Shown: positions 26,985 to 35,875 of the stretch, piece by piece | How positions within the stretch are numbered: the stretch's first letter is position 1 | Layout of the letters: the number at the start of each line of letters is the position of its first letter | Source of the DNA: Photobacterium indicum | Lineage (GTDB): Bacteria > Pseudomonadota > Gammaproteobacteria > Enterobacterales > Vibrionaceae | Reading direction: 5' to 3' | NCBI RefSeq assembly: GCF_003026215.1 | Contig: NZ_PYOC01000015.1 | Coordinates: forward strand, 51,514 to 115,513 | DNA length: 64,000 nucleotides | Made by a program: the position numbers and the translations under genes | Notes under the pieces: generated by a model | Told to the model about the DNA's origin: nothing | Seen by the model: only the letters and a program-made list of their open reading frames with translations | Databases searched by the model: none

Positions 26985-28184
26985 ATGTCTATGAATATCG
27001 GTATGAGTGGTCTGATAGCGACCTCTGAACAAATGAACTCTATCAGCCACAATATTGCGAATGTTGGTACGGCTGGTTATAAATCGTCACGTACTGAGTT
27101 CCAGGATATCTATGCGCCTGAGTTTGGTGGCGGTGAGATGAACGGTGTCGAAGTTGCCGCTATTCGTCAGAGCTTCAAAAACGGCACCACCACTCCAACA
27201 GGCCGTAACGGTGATTTGGCAATTAACGGTGAAGGTTTCTTCATGGTTGAAAATAATGGCCAAAATATGTTTACCCGTAATGGCGTATTTAACCTTGATA
27301 AAGATGGCAATTTAGTCGCAAGTGACGGCAGCCATCTGCAAGGTTATGGCGTGTCTGGCTCTGGTCAAATTCAAACGGGTACTATTACTGACCTCACGGT
27401 TGAGACGGGAGATATGCCGGCGCGAAGTTCAACAAAAGTGAATATGGAGGTGAATTTAGATGCGAATTCCCCTGTCATTGATCCCAAAACGCCATTTGAT
27501 CCGGAAGACCCTTCGACATTTACCTCAAGTGCAACCACGACGGTGTATGACTCGTTAGGTGCCGAGCATGAAGTGACGCAGTATTACGTTAAAACCGCTG
27601 ATAACGCGTGGGATGTTAACTATGTTGTTGACGGTGATAAAGCAAGTGCTCAGAAAACAACATTGGCCTTTGATGATAAGGGCAAATTAACGACAAATAG
27701 TAGTTTTGATTTAGCATTCACGCCAAAGAATGGTTCAGCTGATCAGACAATTAAATTTGATGCAGCAGAAACTACCCAGTTTGGTAAGGAATTTGCCATT
27801 ACCAAAAACAGCCAAGATGGCCACGCACCCGGTCAGGTTGCGGGTTGGTACTTTGAAGGCGATGGTCGCGTATTTGCCCGTTATTCTAACGGCCAGACCA
27901 AAGTACAAGGCCAGGTTTCGCTGGCTCGATTCCCGAACCAGGAAGGTTTGCAGCAAGCGGGTAACACCCGTTGGACCCAAAGTTTCTCTTCAGGTGCAGC
28001 ACTGGTGGGTGCAGCAGGTACCGGTCAGCTCGGTAATGTTCGTACTGGTATGTATGAAAACTCGAACGTTGATTTGAGTAGTGAAATGGTCAATTTGATG
28101 TCGGCACAAAGTAACTATCAAGCGAATGCCAAAACCATCAAAGTGGCTCAGGAAATGACTCAAATTCTGTTCCAGAACCTGTAA
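26985..28184 (+). CDS. flgE: Lateral flagellar hook protein FlgE
   Basis: Hook subunit, 399 aa. The N-terminal axial motif is ISHNIANVGTAGYKSSRTEFQDIY, the FlgE D1 region includes GRNGDLAINGEGFFMVENN, and the C-terminal helix is NVDLSSEMVNLMSAQSNYQANAKTIKVAQEM. Middle domains D1/D2 span about 85-320. A 64-base gap with the tandem duplication precedes it. Confidence 0.97.
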   Translation: MSMNIGMSGLIATSEQMNSISHNIANVGTAGYKSSRTEFQDIYAPEFGGGEMNGVEVAAIRQSFKNGTTTPTGRNGDLAINGEGFFMVENNGQNMFTRNGVFNLDKDGNLVASDGSHLQGYGVSGSGQIQTGTITDLTVETGDMPARSSTKVNMEVNLDANSPVIDPKTPFDPEDPSTFTSSATTTVYDSLGAEHEVTQYYVKTADNAWDVNYVVDGDKASAQKTTLAFDDKGKLTTNSSFDLAFTPKNGSADQTIKFDAAETTQFGKEFAITKNSQDGHAPGQVAGWYFEGDGRVFARYSNGQTKVQGQVSLARFPNQEGLQQAGNTRWTQSFSSGAALVGAAGTGQLGNVRTGMYENSNVDLSSEMVNLMSAQSNYQANAKTIKVAQEMTQILFQNL

Positions 28185-28198
28185 TCGGAGCCTAGCAA

Positions 28199-28933
28199 AT
28201 GGATAAGATGTTATTTACTGCCATGTCGGGCGCGAGCCGCGTAATGATGGCGCAGCAAGTGCATGCTAATAACCTCGCTAACGTCAACACTGCAGGTTTT
28301 CGTGCCGATATTGAACAGGCTGAAAGTGTGGCAGTAAAAGGTAATGGTTTTGAGACCCGAACCTTGGTCGCAGCGCGAGCGGGTGGTACCGACTTTTCAC
28401 AGGGTGCCTTACAGCATACTGATAATCCATTTGATATGGCGATTCGTGGTGACGGTTTTTTTGCGGTTGAAGCCGGAGACAATGACGAAGCGTATACCCG
28501 CACAGGTAACTTCCACTTAGACGCTGAAGGCACATTGCTGTTGGGCGACCGCCCTGTTTTGGGTACGGGTGGCCCTATCGTGATCCCTGAATATCAACAG
28601 TTAGATGTCGGTGCTGATGGCACGATTTCTATCGTACCGTCAGGTAGTAGCTTGGTTCAGGAAGTGGGCCAATTAAAGCTGGTGAAGCCAGATTTAGCGA
28701 ATTTGCATAAAAGCGAAGATGGTTTATTCCGTGTCGCTGGGCAAGGGGGTCAGGCTGAAGCGGATGAGAACGTAACCGTCGCTTCTGGTTACATTGAAAC
28801 CAGTAACGTCAATGCGGTTGAATCGATGATTAATAACATGTCTTTGTCTCGAAATTTTGAATTTCAAATCAAAATGATGAAAACCGCGGAAGACTTAGCA
28901 AGCGCGGGTAACCGAATTGTTCGCGGTAGCTAA
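28199..28933 (+). CDS. flgF: Lateral flagellar proximal rod protein FlgF
   Basis: Rod subunit of 244 aa, axial family: N-terminal QVHANNLANVNTAGFRADIEQ, central FDMAIRGDGFFAVEAGDND, and C-terminal VESMINNMSLSRNFEFQIKMMKTAEDL. Follows flgE by 14 bases; a 59-base gap separates it from flgG. Confidence 0.96.
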   Translation: MDKMLFTAMSGASRVMMAQQVHANNLANVNTAGFRADIEQAESVAVKGNGFETRTLVAARAGGTDFSQGALQHTDNPFDMAIRGDGFFAVEAGDNDEAYTRTGNFHLDAEGTLLLGDRPVLGTGGPIVIPEYQQLDVGADGTISIVPSGSSLVQEVGQLKLVKPDLANLHKSEDGLFRVAGQGGQAEADENVTVASGYIETSNVNAVESMINNMSLSRNFEFQIKMMKTAEDLASAGNRIVRGS

Positions 28934-28992
28934 TCCATCTCCGTTAATAAAACAGTTCGTAGAGAAAATAGTATTTTTCAGGAGTAATACAC

Positions 28993-29778
28993 ATGCACGC
29001 AGCTCTTTGGGTCAGTAAAACTGGTCTGGCGGCACAAGATACCCAAATGCAGGTTATTTCAAATAACCTGGCAAACGTCAATACAGTTGGCTTTAAACAA
29101 GATCGCGCTGTATTTGAAGATCTGTTTTATCAAATGAAGAAACAGCCAGGTGCAATGACCGACCAGCAAAATGAAAACCCAGGCGGTCTTCAGTTAGGTA
29201 ACGGCGTACGCACCGTTGGTACTCAAAAGCTGATGAAAACGGGGGCTTACCAAAATACCGAACAACCAACCGATTTAGCGGTGCTGGGTTCTGGCTTTTT
29301 CCAAATTGAGCTGGCCGATGGTAATACTGGTTATACCCGTAATGGTCAGTTCCACCGCAACTCAGAAGGCATGATGGTGACGGCTGCGGGTTTACCGTTA
29401 ATGCCAAACATCGAAATCCCGGAAAATGCGACTAACTTCAGTGTTGGAACCGATGGCATGGTCACCATCTCAACCGCTGATGATCCGCAACCGCAAGAAA
29501 TCGGTCAGGTTACTTTAGCGAACTTTGCCAACCCTGCGGGCTTACAGTCGCTGGGCGGTAACTTGTTTAAAGAAACTGGCGCATCGGGCGCACCGATTGA
29601 AGGTGTGGGTGGTGAAGATGGATTAGGTCAAATTAGTCAGTTTAGCCTTGAAGGTTCAAACGTTAACGTTGTTGAAGAAATGGTTAATATGATCACGACT
29701 CAACGTGCGTATGAAATGAATGCCAAAGTGGTCTCAAGTGCCGATCAAATGCTGAAATTTGTCAGTCAATCAATGTGA
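28993..29778 (+). CDS. flgG: Lateral flagellar distal rod protein FlgG
   Basis: Distal rod subunit, 261 aa, the usual length. It has MQVISNNLANVNTVGFKQDRAVFEDL at the N-terminus, the FlgG-typical GVRTVGTQKLMKTGAYQNTEQPTDLAVLGSGFFQI, and VVEEMVNMITTQRAYEMNAKVVSSADQML at the C-terminus. A ribosome site AGGAG stands about 12 bases before the ATG. flgH starts 10 bases after its stop. Confidence 0.97.
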   Translation: MHAALWVSKTGLAAQDTQMQVISNNLANVNTVGFKQDRAVFEDLFYQMKKQPGAMTDQQNENPGGLQLGNGVRTVGTQKLMKTGAYQNTEQPTDLAVLGSGFFQIELADGNTGYTRNGQFHRNSEGMMVTAAGLPLMPNIEIPENATNFSVGTDGMVTISTADDPQPQEIGQVTLANFANPAGLQSLGGNLFKETGASGAPIEGVGGEDGLGQISQFSLEGSNVNVVEEMVNMITTQRAYEMNAKVVSSADQMLKFVSQSM

Positions 29779-29788
29779 GTATAGCGGC

Positions 29789-30448
29789 ATGTTACGCGTT
29801 ATTTTTTTACTCGGTATGTTATTTCTGACGGGTTGTGCGCCGGTGTCAAGCTTTGTTGAGGTGCAGCCGAAAGAGAATGTGCCTGCCATGGAGCTTCCCG
29901 AATATATTATTGATCCTGATGGCAGTTTATTCAGTGCCAACTATAGCATGGCACTGTTTCAGGATCGCCGAGCCTTTCGTATCGGAGATATCTTAACGGT
30001 TGATCTCTCTGAGCAGACTCGCTCCAGTAAGAAAGCAGATACCAGTTATGGTAAAGACAGTAATCTCGGGATTGCCGCGCCAATGATTGCTGGAAAATTA
30101 CAACCGAAAGGGCAATTTTCCATAGATGCTGAGCGTGACTTTAAAGGCACATCATCAAGCTCACAGCAAAACTCACTGTCGGGCAGTATTACCGTGATGG
30201 TGGTAGACGTGTTGCCTAATGGCGTACTGCGGATCCGTGGTGAAAAATGGCTGAAGCTCAATCAGGGCGATGAATATATTCGCTTGTCAGGTCTCGTACG
30301 TGTCGATGATATCGACGGTACGAACCGCGTGTCTTCCCAACGTTTGGGTGATGCCCGAATTACCTATTCTGGCCGAGGTGCACTCGCGGATGCGAATGAA
30401 GCTGGCTGGTTATCTCGATTCTTTAATAGCTCTTGGTTCCCAATTTAA
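29789..30448 (+). CDS. flgH: Lateral flagellar L-ring lipoprotein FlgH
   Basis: Outer-membrane L-ring lipoprotein, 219 aa from ATG 29789. The frame is open from 29759, inside flgG, but the downstream ATG gives a proper lipoprotein signal MLRVIFLLGMLFLTGC with the acylated Cys at residue 16. Family features include SLFSANYSMALFQDRRAFRIGDILTVDL and the closing GALADANEAGWLSRFFN. Stop and flgI start share a base (TAATG). Confidence 0.95.
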   Translation: MLRVIFLLGMLFLTGCAPVSSFVEVQPKENVPAMELPEYIIDPDGSLFSANYSMALFQDRRAFRIGDILTVDLSEQTRSSKKADTSYGKDSNLGIAAPMIAGKLQPKGQFSIDAERDFKGTSSSSQQNSLSGSITVMVVDVLPNGVLRIRGEKWLKLNQGDEYIRLSGLVRVDDIDGTNRVSSQRLGDARITYSGRGALADANEAGWLSRFFNSSWFPI

Positions 30449-31557
30449 TGGTTATAAAAAAACACCTTATTGGTTTACTCCTTATTCTGTGCCCGTTATC
30501 GCTTCAAGCGCAACCATTGTTCAGTGTGGTTGATATTCAGGGAATTCGTGAGAACCAACTCGTCGGTTATGGCTTAGTGGTGGGCTTAAGTGGCACCGGG
30601 GACAAAAGTCAGACCAAATTTACCTCACAGTCGGTTAAAAACATGCTGAGCCAGTTTGGTGTTCAGTTACCATCGAATGTCGATCCAAAATTAAAGAACG
30701 TCGCAGCAGTGGCGGTTAATGCCACTCTTCCAGCCCTTGCTAGTAAAGGTCAGTCACTGGATATCACCGTGTTATCGATTGGTGACGCAAAAAGCTTGCG
30801 TGGCGGTACTTTGTTGCTTACTCCGTTAAAAGGGGCCGATGGTCAGATCTATGCCATTGCACAAGGTAACTTAGTTGTTGGTGGGGTAGTCGCGCAAGGC
30901 AGTAGTGGTAGCGGTATCACCATTAATGTTCCCACCGCGGGCTTAATTCCCAATGGCGGTATTATTGAACGTGAAATTTCATCTTCGTTTTTAAGCGCTT
31001 CAACGGTTGTTCTTAACTTGAAGAAACCTGGATTTAACACGGCGCGAAATATCGAAAAGGGGATCAACGAACTCTTTGGTCCCGATGTTGCTTTGGCACA
31101 AAGCCATGCACGTATTAATGTTCGTGCCCCGCATGATCCGAGTCAGCGGGTGACATTTTTGGCGATGCTTGAAAATTTAGACATTGAAACTGGCCCTCGC
31201 CCTGCGCGGGTGGTGTTTAATGCCCGAACCGGCACCATTGTGGTGGGGAAAAATGTCAAAGTACATACCGCTGCAGTAAGTCACGGTAACCTGACGGTGA
31301 GCGTGATGGAAAGCTCCAATGTTAGCCAACCGAATGCGTTTGGCCGTGGCAATACAGCGATAACACCTGAATCGGATGTGTCGATCGATCAAGAACGTGG
31401 CAAAGTATTTATCTGGCCTGACAGCGATGAAGGTACCTCGCTGCAAACGATTGTCGATGCAGTTAACAGCCTTGGCGCTACCCCCAACGATCTAATGGCT
31501 ATTTTAATCGCATTAGATGAAGCGGGTGCACTAGATGGTGAGTTGGTGGTGTTGTAA
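30448..31557 (+). CDS. flgI: Lateral flagellar P-ring protein FlgI
   Basis: Periplasmic P-ring subunit, 369 aa. The ATG at 30448 overlaps the flgH stop and gives a Sec signal (VIKKHLIGLLLILCPLSLQAQ); the upstream frame extension is ignored. Hallmarks: DIQGIRENQLVGYGLVVGLSGTGD, and the C-terminal LNSLGATPNDLMAILIALDEAGAL-like segment. FlgA is its chaperone. One-base overlap with flgJ. Confidence 0.96.
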   Translation: MVIKKHLIGLLLILCPLSLQAQPLFSVVDIQGIRENQLVGYGLVVGLSGTGDKSQTKFTSQSVKNMLSQFGVQLPSNVDPKLKNVAAVAVNATLPALASKGQSLDITVLSIGDAKSLRGGTLLLTPLKGADGQIYAIAQGNLVVGGVVAQGSSGSGITINVPTAGLIPNGGIIEREISSSFLSASTVVLNLKKPGFNTARNIEKGINELFGPDVALAQSHARINVRAPHDPSQRVTFLAMLENLDIETGPRPARVVFNARTGTIVVGKNVKVHTAAVSHGNLTVSVMESSNVSQPNAFGRGNTAITPESDVSIDQERGKVFIWPDSDEGTSLQTIVDAVNSLGATPNDLMAILIALDEAGALDGELVVL

Positions 31558-32081
31558 TGAAAATTGTTGATAGTGAAAATAACCCCACGCTGTATAACGA
31601 CCTAACCAGTATTCAGAACATCAAAGCCAATTCCAATAAGCAAGAAGCGTTAGAACAGGCCGCAGGGCAGTTTGAAGCGGTGTTTTTACAAACAGTATTG
31701 AAGCACATGCGTCAGGCATCTGATGCGATGCAAGATGAAGAAGACGGCTTATTTAATAGCCGTCAGCAAAAGTTCTATCGTTCGATGCACGACAGCCAGA
31801 TTGCGGTTGAAATGAGTCAGCAGCAGAGCTTGGGCATTGCAGACATGTTGATTAAGCAACTGGGTCAACATGAAGCATTTAAGCCACAGCAACAACTGGT
31901 CGCTGTTAATTTACAGGGCGAGGCGATGCCTTCAGGGGCCCATTTACCGTCAGCGGCGGTGAGTCCGGTATTCAATGAAACCGATCGTCCTTACAGTAAA
32001 GCATCGCAGCCACATTGGTGGCGAGATAGCACGCCCTTATCTCTGCAACTTAATAACCATTTTGATGACGAAGAATTATGA
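31557..32081 (+). CDS. flgJ: Lateral flagellar FlgJ, rod-cap domain only
   Basis: 174 aa, about half of the two-domain FlgJ of enterics and polar systems. The N-terminal rod-scaffold domain is intact (QAAGQFEAVFLQTVLKHMRQASDAMQDEEDG and YRSMHDSQIAVEMSQQQSLGIADMLIKQL), but the C-terminal peptidoglycan hydrolase is missing; the remaining ~60 residues are low-complexity. Rod penetration of the wall must then use another hydrolase. flgK overlaps by 4 bases. The short form looks normal for its context rather than a broken gene. Confidence 0.93.
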   Translation: MKIVDSENNPTLYNDLTSIQNIKANSNKQEALEQAAGQFEAVFLQTVLKHMRQASDAMQDEEDGLFNSRQQKFYRSMHDSQIAVEMSQQQSLGIADMLIKQLGQHEAFKPQQQLVAVNLQGEAMPSGAHLPSAAVSPVFNETDRPYSKASQPHWWRDSTPLSLQLNNHFDDEEL

Positions 32082-33484
32082 GCTTAATTAATATCGGTTT
32101 ATCAGGCTTGAATGCCGCCAATGCGGGGCTTTCAGTCACATCACATAACATTGCTAACGCGATGACGCCCGGTTTCAGCCGCCAGCGTGTCGGCTTTGGC
32201 GCCCAGGTGAGTGCGGGCTCTCAGGGGGCTGGTGTCGGTGTCAGCAGTGTCGAGCGTATGGCCGATAATTATCTTAATCAGCAGATCTATAAACAGAACG
32301 GCTCATGGGGATTCAATAAAATCAGCTCTCAATATATGCAGAAAACCGAGAGCCTACTCAATAATGCCAGCACCAATCTTAATACCGGTCTCGATCGTTT
32401 TTACGCGGCATTAAGTGAAGCGTCAGCCGCCCCGCAAGATATCGCATTTCGTCAGACCATTGTTAGCCAAAGCGAATCGATGGTGCAGCGTTTCAACAAC
32501 CTGAGCTCGCAGCTTGATGGCCAAACCAAGCAAGTAAGCGGGCAGTTAGACGCTACAGTTTCTGAAGCCAATACCTTAATGGCGGGCATTGCCAGCATGA
32601 ACGAAAGTATTCGTGATGCCGGTGTCAGTGGTAAAAGTATGACTGACTTGCTCGATGCAAGAGACGAATCTGTTCGCCAGCTATCGGCACTGGTAGATGT
32701 GAATACGACTTACAATGACGACGGCACAATTAGCCTCTCCTTAGACAAAGGGCAACCGTTAGTTAGCGGTAGCAGTGCCAGTGTGCTGAAAAAAGACAAT
32801 GACGGTTCATTAGCATTGCAACGTGGTAATGGCACTTTAGCGCTCGATGGTAATATCGGTGGCACCATTGGTGGTTTGATTGACTATCGTGATGGTGAGC
32901 TTAACGAGCTGCAACGTGAATTAGATGTGATGGCATACAGTTTTGCCACTCAGTTTAATGAAGCACATCAAGCGGGCTTTGATCTTAATGGTGATCCGGG
33001 TAAGGCGGTATTTGGTGGGGTTGATAGCATTGACGGTGCTGCTAAGAATTTAACGCTATTGGTTGATGATCCTAATCAACTGGCTTTTGCTGCAAAGGCT
33101 GATGAACCCGGCAACAGTGAAAATCTGCAACAGCTGATTGAACTAAAAAATACACCAGTATCGATTGATCAGACCAAACTCAGTATTAAAGATGCTGAAA
33201 CCTACCAGATAGCTATCGCGAAATTAGAGGGTAAATCTCTCAATAACGGTTACACCGGTTTAACCGGTGACTGGGCGATCAAAACCGCACAGATTGAAGC
33301 TGATACTGAAGCCTCTAAATCATTGGTGGGGCAAGCTCAGGGGGAACGCGACAGCATCAGCGGGGTAAACCTCGATGAAGAAGCCGCGAGTATCATGACT
33401 TATACCCAGATGTATCAGGCCAATGCGAAAGTAATTTCAACTGCGCAACAGTTGTTTGATGTCACCCTATCGATGTTTCGTTAA
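32078..33484 (+). CDS. flgK: Lateral hook-filament junction protein FlgK (HAP1)
   Basis: First hook-associated protein, 468 aa. N-terminal axial motif GLSVTSHNIANAMTPGFSRQRV, the FlgK-type helical region with LDARDESVRQLSALVDV, and the C-terminal GVNLDEEAASIMTYTQMYQANAKVISTAQQLFD. It should be chaperoned by FlgN. ATGA overlap with flgJ; flgL follows after 27 bases. Confidence 0.96.
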   Translation: MSLINIGLSGLNAANAGLSVTSHNIANAMTPGFSRQRVGFGAQVSAGSQGAGVGVSSVERMADNYLNQQIYKQNGSWGFNKISSQYMQKTESLLNNASTNLNTGLDRFYAALSEASAAPQDIAFRQTIVSQSESMVQRFNNLSSQLDGQTKQVSGQLDATVSEANTLMAGIASMNESIRDAGVSGKSMTDLLDARDESVRQLSALVDVNTTYNDDGTISLSLDKGQPLVSGSSASVLKKDNDGSLALQRGNGTLALDGNIGGTIGGLIDYRDGELNELQRELDVMAYSFATQFNEAHQAGFDLNGDPGKAVFGGVDSIDGAAKNLTLLVDDPNQLAFAAKADEPGNSENLQQLIELKNTPVSIDQTKLSIKDAETYQIAIAKLEGKSLNNGYTGLTGDWAIKTAQIEADTEASKSLVGQAQGERDSISGVNLDEEAASIMTYTQMYQANAKVISTAQQLFDVTLSMFR

Positions 33485-33511
33485 TCGGTATTAAAGTAAA
33501 AGGAAAGAGAG

Positions 33512-34426
33512 ATGCGTTTAAGTACAGCTCAGCTTAATACCGTTATGCTAACCAGCATGCAAAGTTCGACAACCGGGGTGAACAAATCATTTATGCAGCT
33601 GAACTCGGGTGAAAAGATGCTTAAACCATCTGATGATCCGCTGGGTTCGGTACAGTTAATGATGCTAGATCGCGAACAGGCCAATATCGGTCAGTTCCAG
33701 AAGAACATTACCAACCTTGAAGCGCAACTGGGTAAGACTGAATCACATCTTGATGCGTCAAATAACGCGGTATTGCGCGTACAAGAGTTGGTCACCAGTG
33801 TACTGAATGCCAGTAACAGTACAGTGGAAGGACGTGAAGCCATCGCGACTGAATTAGAATCGTTGCTTGATCAGTTAGCCGATACTGCAAACAGTAAAAA
33901 CCCCAATGGTGATTACATTTTTGCAGGCACCAAGACAGATACCCAGCCAATCACTAAAGATCCGGCAACCGGTAAGTATGTTTACAATGGCAATGGTGAT
34001 CAACGGATGGTAAAAGTGGCCGAATCGATGAGTATTCCGGCTAACCAGACCGCAGAAGATATTTTCTTTAACGGTGGAAGTGATATATTCAACACCCTTG
34101 ACAAAACCATCGCTGATCTGCGTAATCCGGCAATTGAAGGTGCCAGCTTAACGGCTAGCGTAACAGCGGCTCAAAGTGATATTGATAGCACATTAAATTC
34201 AATCAACCGAGCCTGGACAGACGTCGGTGGTCAGCGTAATGCCTTGACCATGGTGCAAGGTTCTCACGAAGATAACAAATTGGTGAACAGTAAGTTGATC
34301 GGTGATGTAAAAGATTTGGATTACAGTGAAGCTATTTTAGAGATGAACTCTCAAATGGCCGCGTTGCAAGCCACACAGATGACCTATAGCAAAATCCAGA
34401 ATTTATCCCTGTTTAAATTGATGTAA
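33512..34426 (+). CDS. flgL: Lateral hook-filament junction protein FlgL (HAP3)
   Basis: Second junction protein, 304 aa, flagellin-related. N-terminal FMQLNSGEKMLKPSDDPLGSVQLMMLDREQANIGQF, a short middle domain around GDYIFAGTKTDTQPI, and the C-terminal DLDYSEAILEMNSQMAALQATQMTYSKIQNLSLF. A ribosome site AAGGAAAGAGAG precedes the ATG. Chaperoned by FlgN. Confidence 0.95.
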   Translation: MRLSTAQLNTVMLTSMQSSTTGVNKSFMQLNSGEKMLKPSDDPLGSVQLMMLDREQANIGQFQKNITNLEAQLGKTESHLDASNNAVLRVQELVTSVLNASNSTVEGREAIATELESLLDQLADTANSKNPNGDYIFAGTKTDTQPITKDPATGKYVYNGNGDQRMVKVAESMSIPANQTAEDIFFNGGSDIFNTLDKTIADLRNPAIEGASLTASVTAAQSDIDSTLNSINRAWTDVGGQRNALTMVQGSHEDNKLVNSKLIGDVKDLDYSEAILEMNSQMAALQATQMTYSKIQNLSLFKLM

Positions 34427-34481
34427 CTGGGGTCACCCGAATGAGCTAGAACAGGCTCAGCCAACAGAAGATGAGGCCACC

Positions 34482-35567
34482 TTGGTTAATCAAATAACCT
34501 CCAGTCATAGTACGCTGCGCAGTAGTGATAGTACCCAAACCGATCGCATTGCGAAGCAACAGCCCGTTGCTGCTGTTGCGAAAGTTGTAGAAAAAAAAGC
34601 CAAACAAGAACAACAGCACTCGGCGACAAGCGGTAAGAAGCGCAGTTTATTGGTGCAAACCAGCCAGGCGCACCAACAAGCTGCGCAAGCACAAAGTGCG
34701 CAAAAAGCCCTGCAAAATGCCAATGATATGCTGGGCCAGTTACGCCAGTTAGCGCGCCGTTCGCTGAATACGCAAGAAGGTAAAAAAGATCAGCTGCAGC
34801 AGTCGCTTCATCAGTTGAAGAATAAACTGACTAAGCTGACACGTGAAGCCAAATATGAAGGCGAGCCAGTACTGCATCACGATCTTACTCCACGCTTGAG
34901 TGGCGAACAGCACAGAGAAGAATTTTCATTTAAAGGCATGCGCTTAAATACCTTGCGCCAACAAGATGAAGTTTTACGCTTTCAGTTTGACTCTGGTGTG
35001 CCAAGTTCAGTTCGTAGCCGCATTGATAATGATGAAAGCAATCATGAGATTGCCGAGAAGCTTAATAAAGCATTTGCTCCGCGCAGTATTCAGGTAGAAG
35101 TTGATAAATACGGTGATTTGGCCTTCAATGTCCCCAAGTCGCAGTGGCCAGAAATCAAAAAAGGCATCTGGATGTCTGGTGGCGGGCAAATTTTACCAGC
35201 AGGCAACCCCATAAAAGCCAAGCTTGAACAGCGTGATAAAACCGCGATCGAACCGCAAGACTTAGAATTTGGCAAACCACAGTCAACTCGCAAGGCGCTG
35301 GCCGATATTGAACGCATGATGCAAAAAGTGCAGCAATCATTGGCACATATTACTAAGGTACAGCAGCAGGTGAGCCAAGATTTAGAACAATTGGTGGCAA
35401 CCAATATGATGAAGTCTGGGGTAATAAACGACGAAGGGGTCATTGAAGCCAGTTGGTTAGCAGCGCCGAACAATGTTTCTTTGCAGCTGCTTGATAACGC
35501 GGTACCGACTTTGCTCGCCCAGGCCAATGCCTCGCGCCATAATGTGGTGGCATTGCTAGAGCCCTAG
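34482..35567 (+). CDS. lafW: LafW-like flagellin-related hook-associated protein
   Basis: 361 aa, read from a TTG at 34482 with TGAGG five bases upstream; the frame is open back to 34422 without ATG or GTG. Residues about 60-135 resemble the flagellin N-terminal domain (ALQNANDMLGQLRQLARRS... LKNKLTKLTREAKYEGEPVLH), and about 265-310 resemble the flagellin C-terminal helix. The highly conserved flagellin ends are missing, and the first ~55 residues are low-complexity and Gln/Lys-rich. Lateral systems of Vibrio carry a gene called lafW (putative hook-associated protein) in this place; I assign the name by position and this similarity only. Function untested as far as can be seen here. Confidence 0.65.
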   Translation: MVNQITSSHSTLRSSDSTQTDRIAKQQPVAAVAKVVEKKAKQEQQHSATSGKKRSLLVQTSQAHQQAAQAQSAQKALQNANDMLGQLRQLARRSLNTQEGKKDQLQQSLHQLKNKLTKLTREAKYEGEPVLHHDLTPRLSGEQHREEFSFKGMRLNTLRQQDEVLRFQFDSGVPSSVRSRIDNDESNHEIAEKLNKAFAPRSIQVEVDKYGDLAFNVPKSQWPEIKKGIWMSGGGQILPAGNPIKAKLEQRDKTAIEPQDLEFGKPQSTRKALADIERMMQKVQQSLAHITKVQQQVSQDLEQLVATNMMKSGVINDEGVIEASWLAAPNNVSLQLLDNAVPTLLAQANASRHNVVALLEP

Positions 35568-35875
35568 CCGTCATTGATCTGACATGAATTTAACGTTCTT
35601 ACTACGACATCAGTCGTGACATAAAAAAGCGAGCCTCTGGTTCGCTTTTTGCTTTTTGCCACTCGCCAATAAGTGCTCTGCCTTGAACTTTGGCAGTAAT
35701 GTCACTCTTACTTAGGTTTATTATCAAGAAAGTGAAAAAAGTGTTTAAGCAATTAAAAAAGTGGGTCGCATTAGTAAGGTAACGACAGAGAAGCAGTATC
35801 TTCATCGCCCCGATAGAGATGTTGCTTGTTTAATTAAAAATAACATTTTTATACCGAATTAAAGGAAGACTTATC
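35568..35875 (+). promoter_or_regulatory. lafA leader with candidate sigma28 promoter
   Basis: This 308-base gap holds a terminator (listed separately) and the lafA promoter. The best sigma28-like site is GAAG-N15-CCCGATAG (35790-35816), with a good -10 (six of eight of GCCGATAA) and a poor -35. A second possibility is TTAA-N15-ACCGAATT nearer the gene (about 35832-35858). LafS is the expected sigma factor. The ribosome site AAAGGAAG lies just before the lafA ATG. Confidence 0.35.
35624..35655 (+). terminator. Intrinsic terminator after lafW
   Basis: AAAAAGCGAGCC and GGTTCGCTTTTT pair around TCT (one G-U), followed by further T-rich sequence. It separates the flgB-L/lafW transcript from lafA. 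Confidence 0.88.

Noticed and set aside
35090..35527. 145-codon minus frame inside lafW
   Set aside because: Cys/Ser-rich antisense of a helical Gln-rich gene; composition is typical of a shadow frame.
35602..35805. 67-codon minus frame between lafW and lafA
   Set aside because: It reads through the lafW terminator hairpin, which yields a typical artefact (KAKSEPEARF); no ribosome site.
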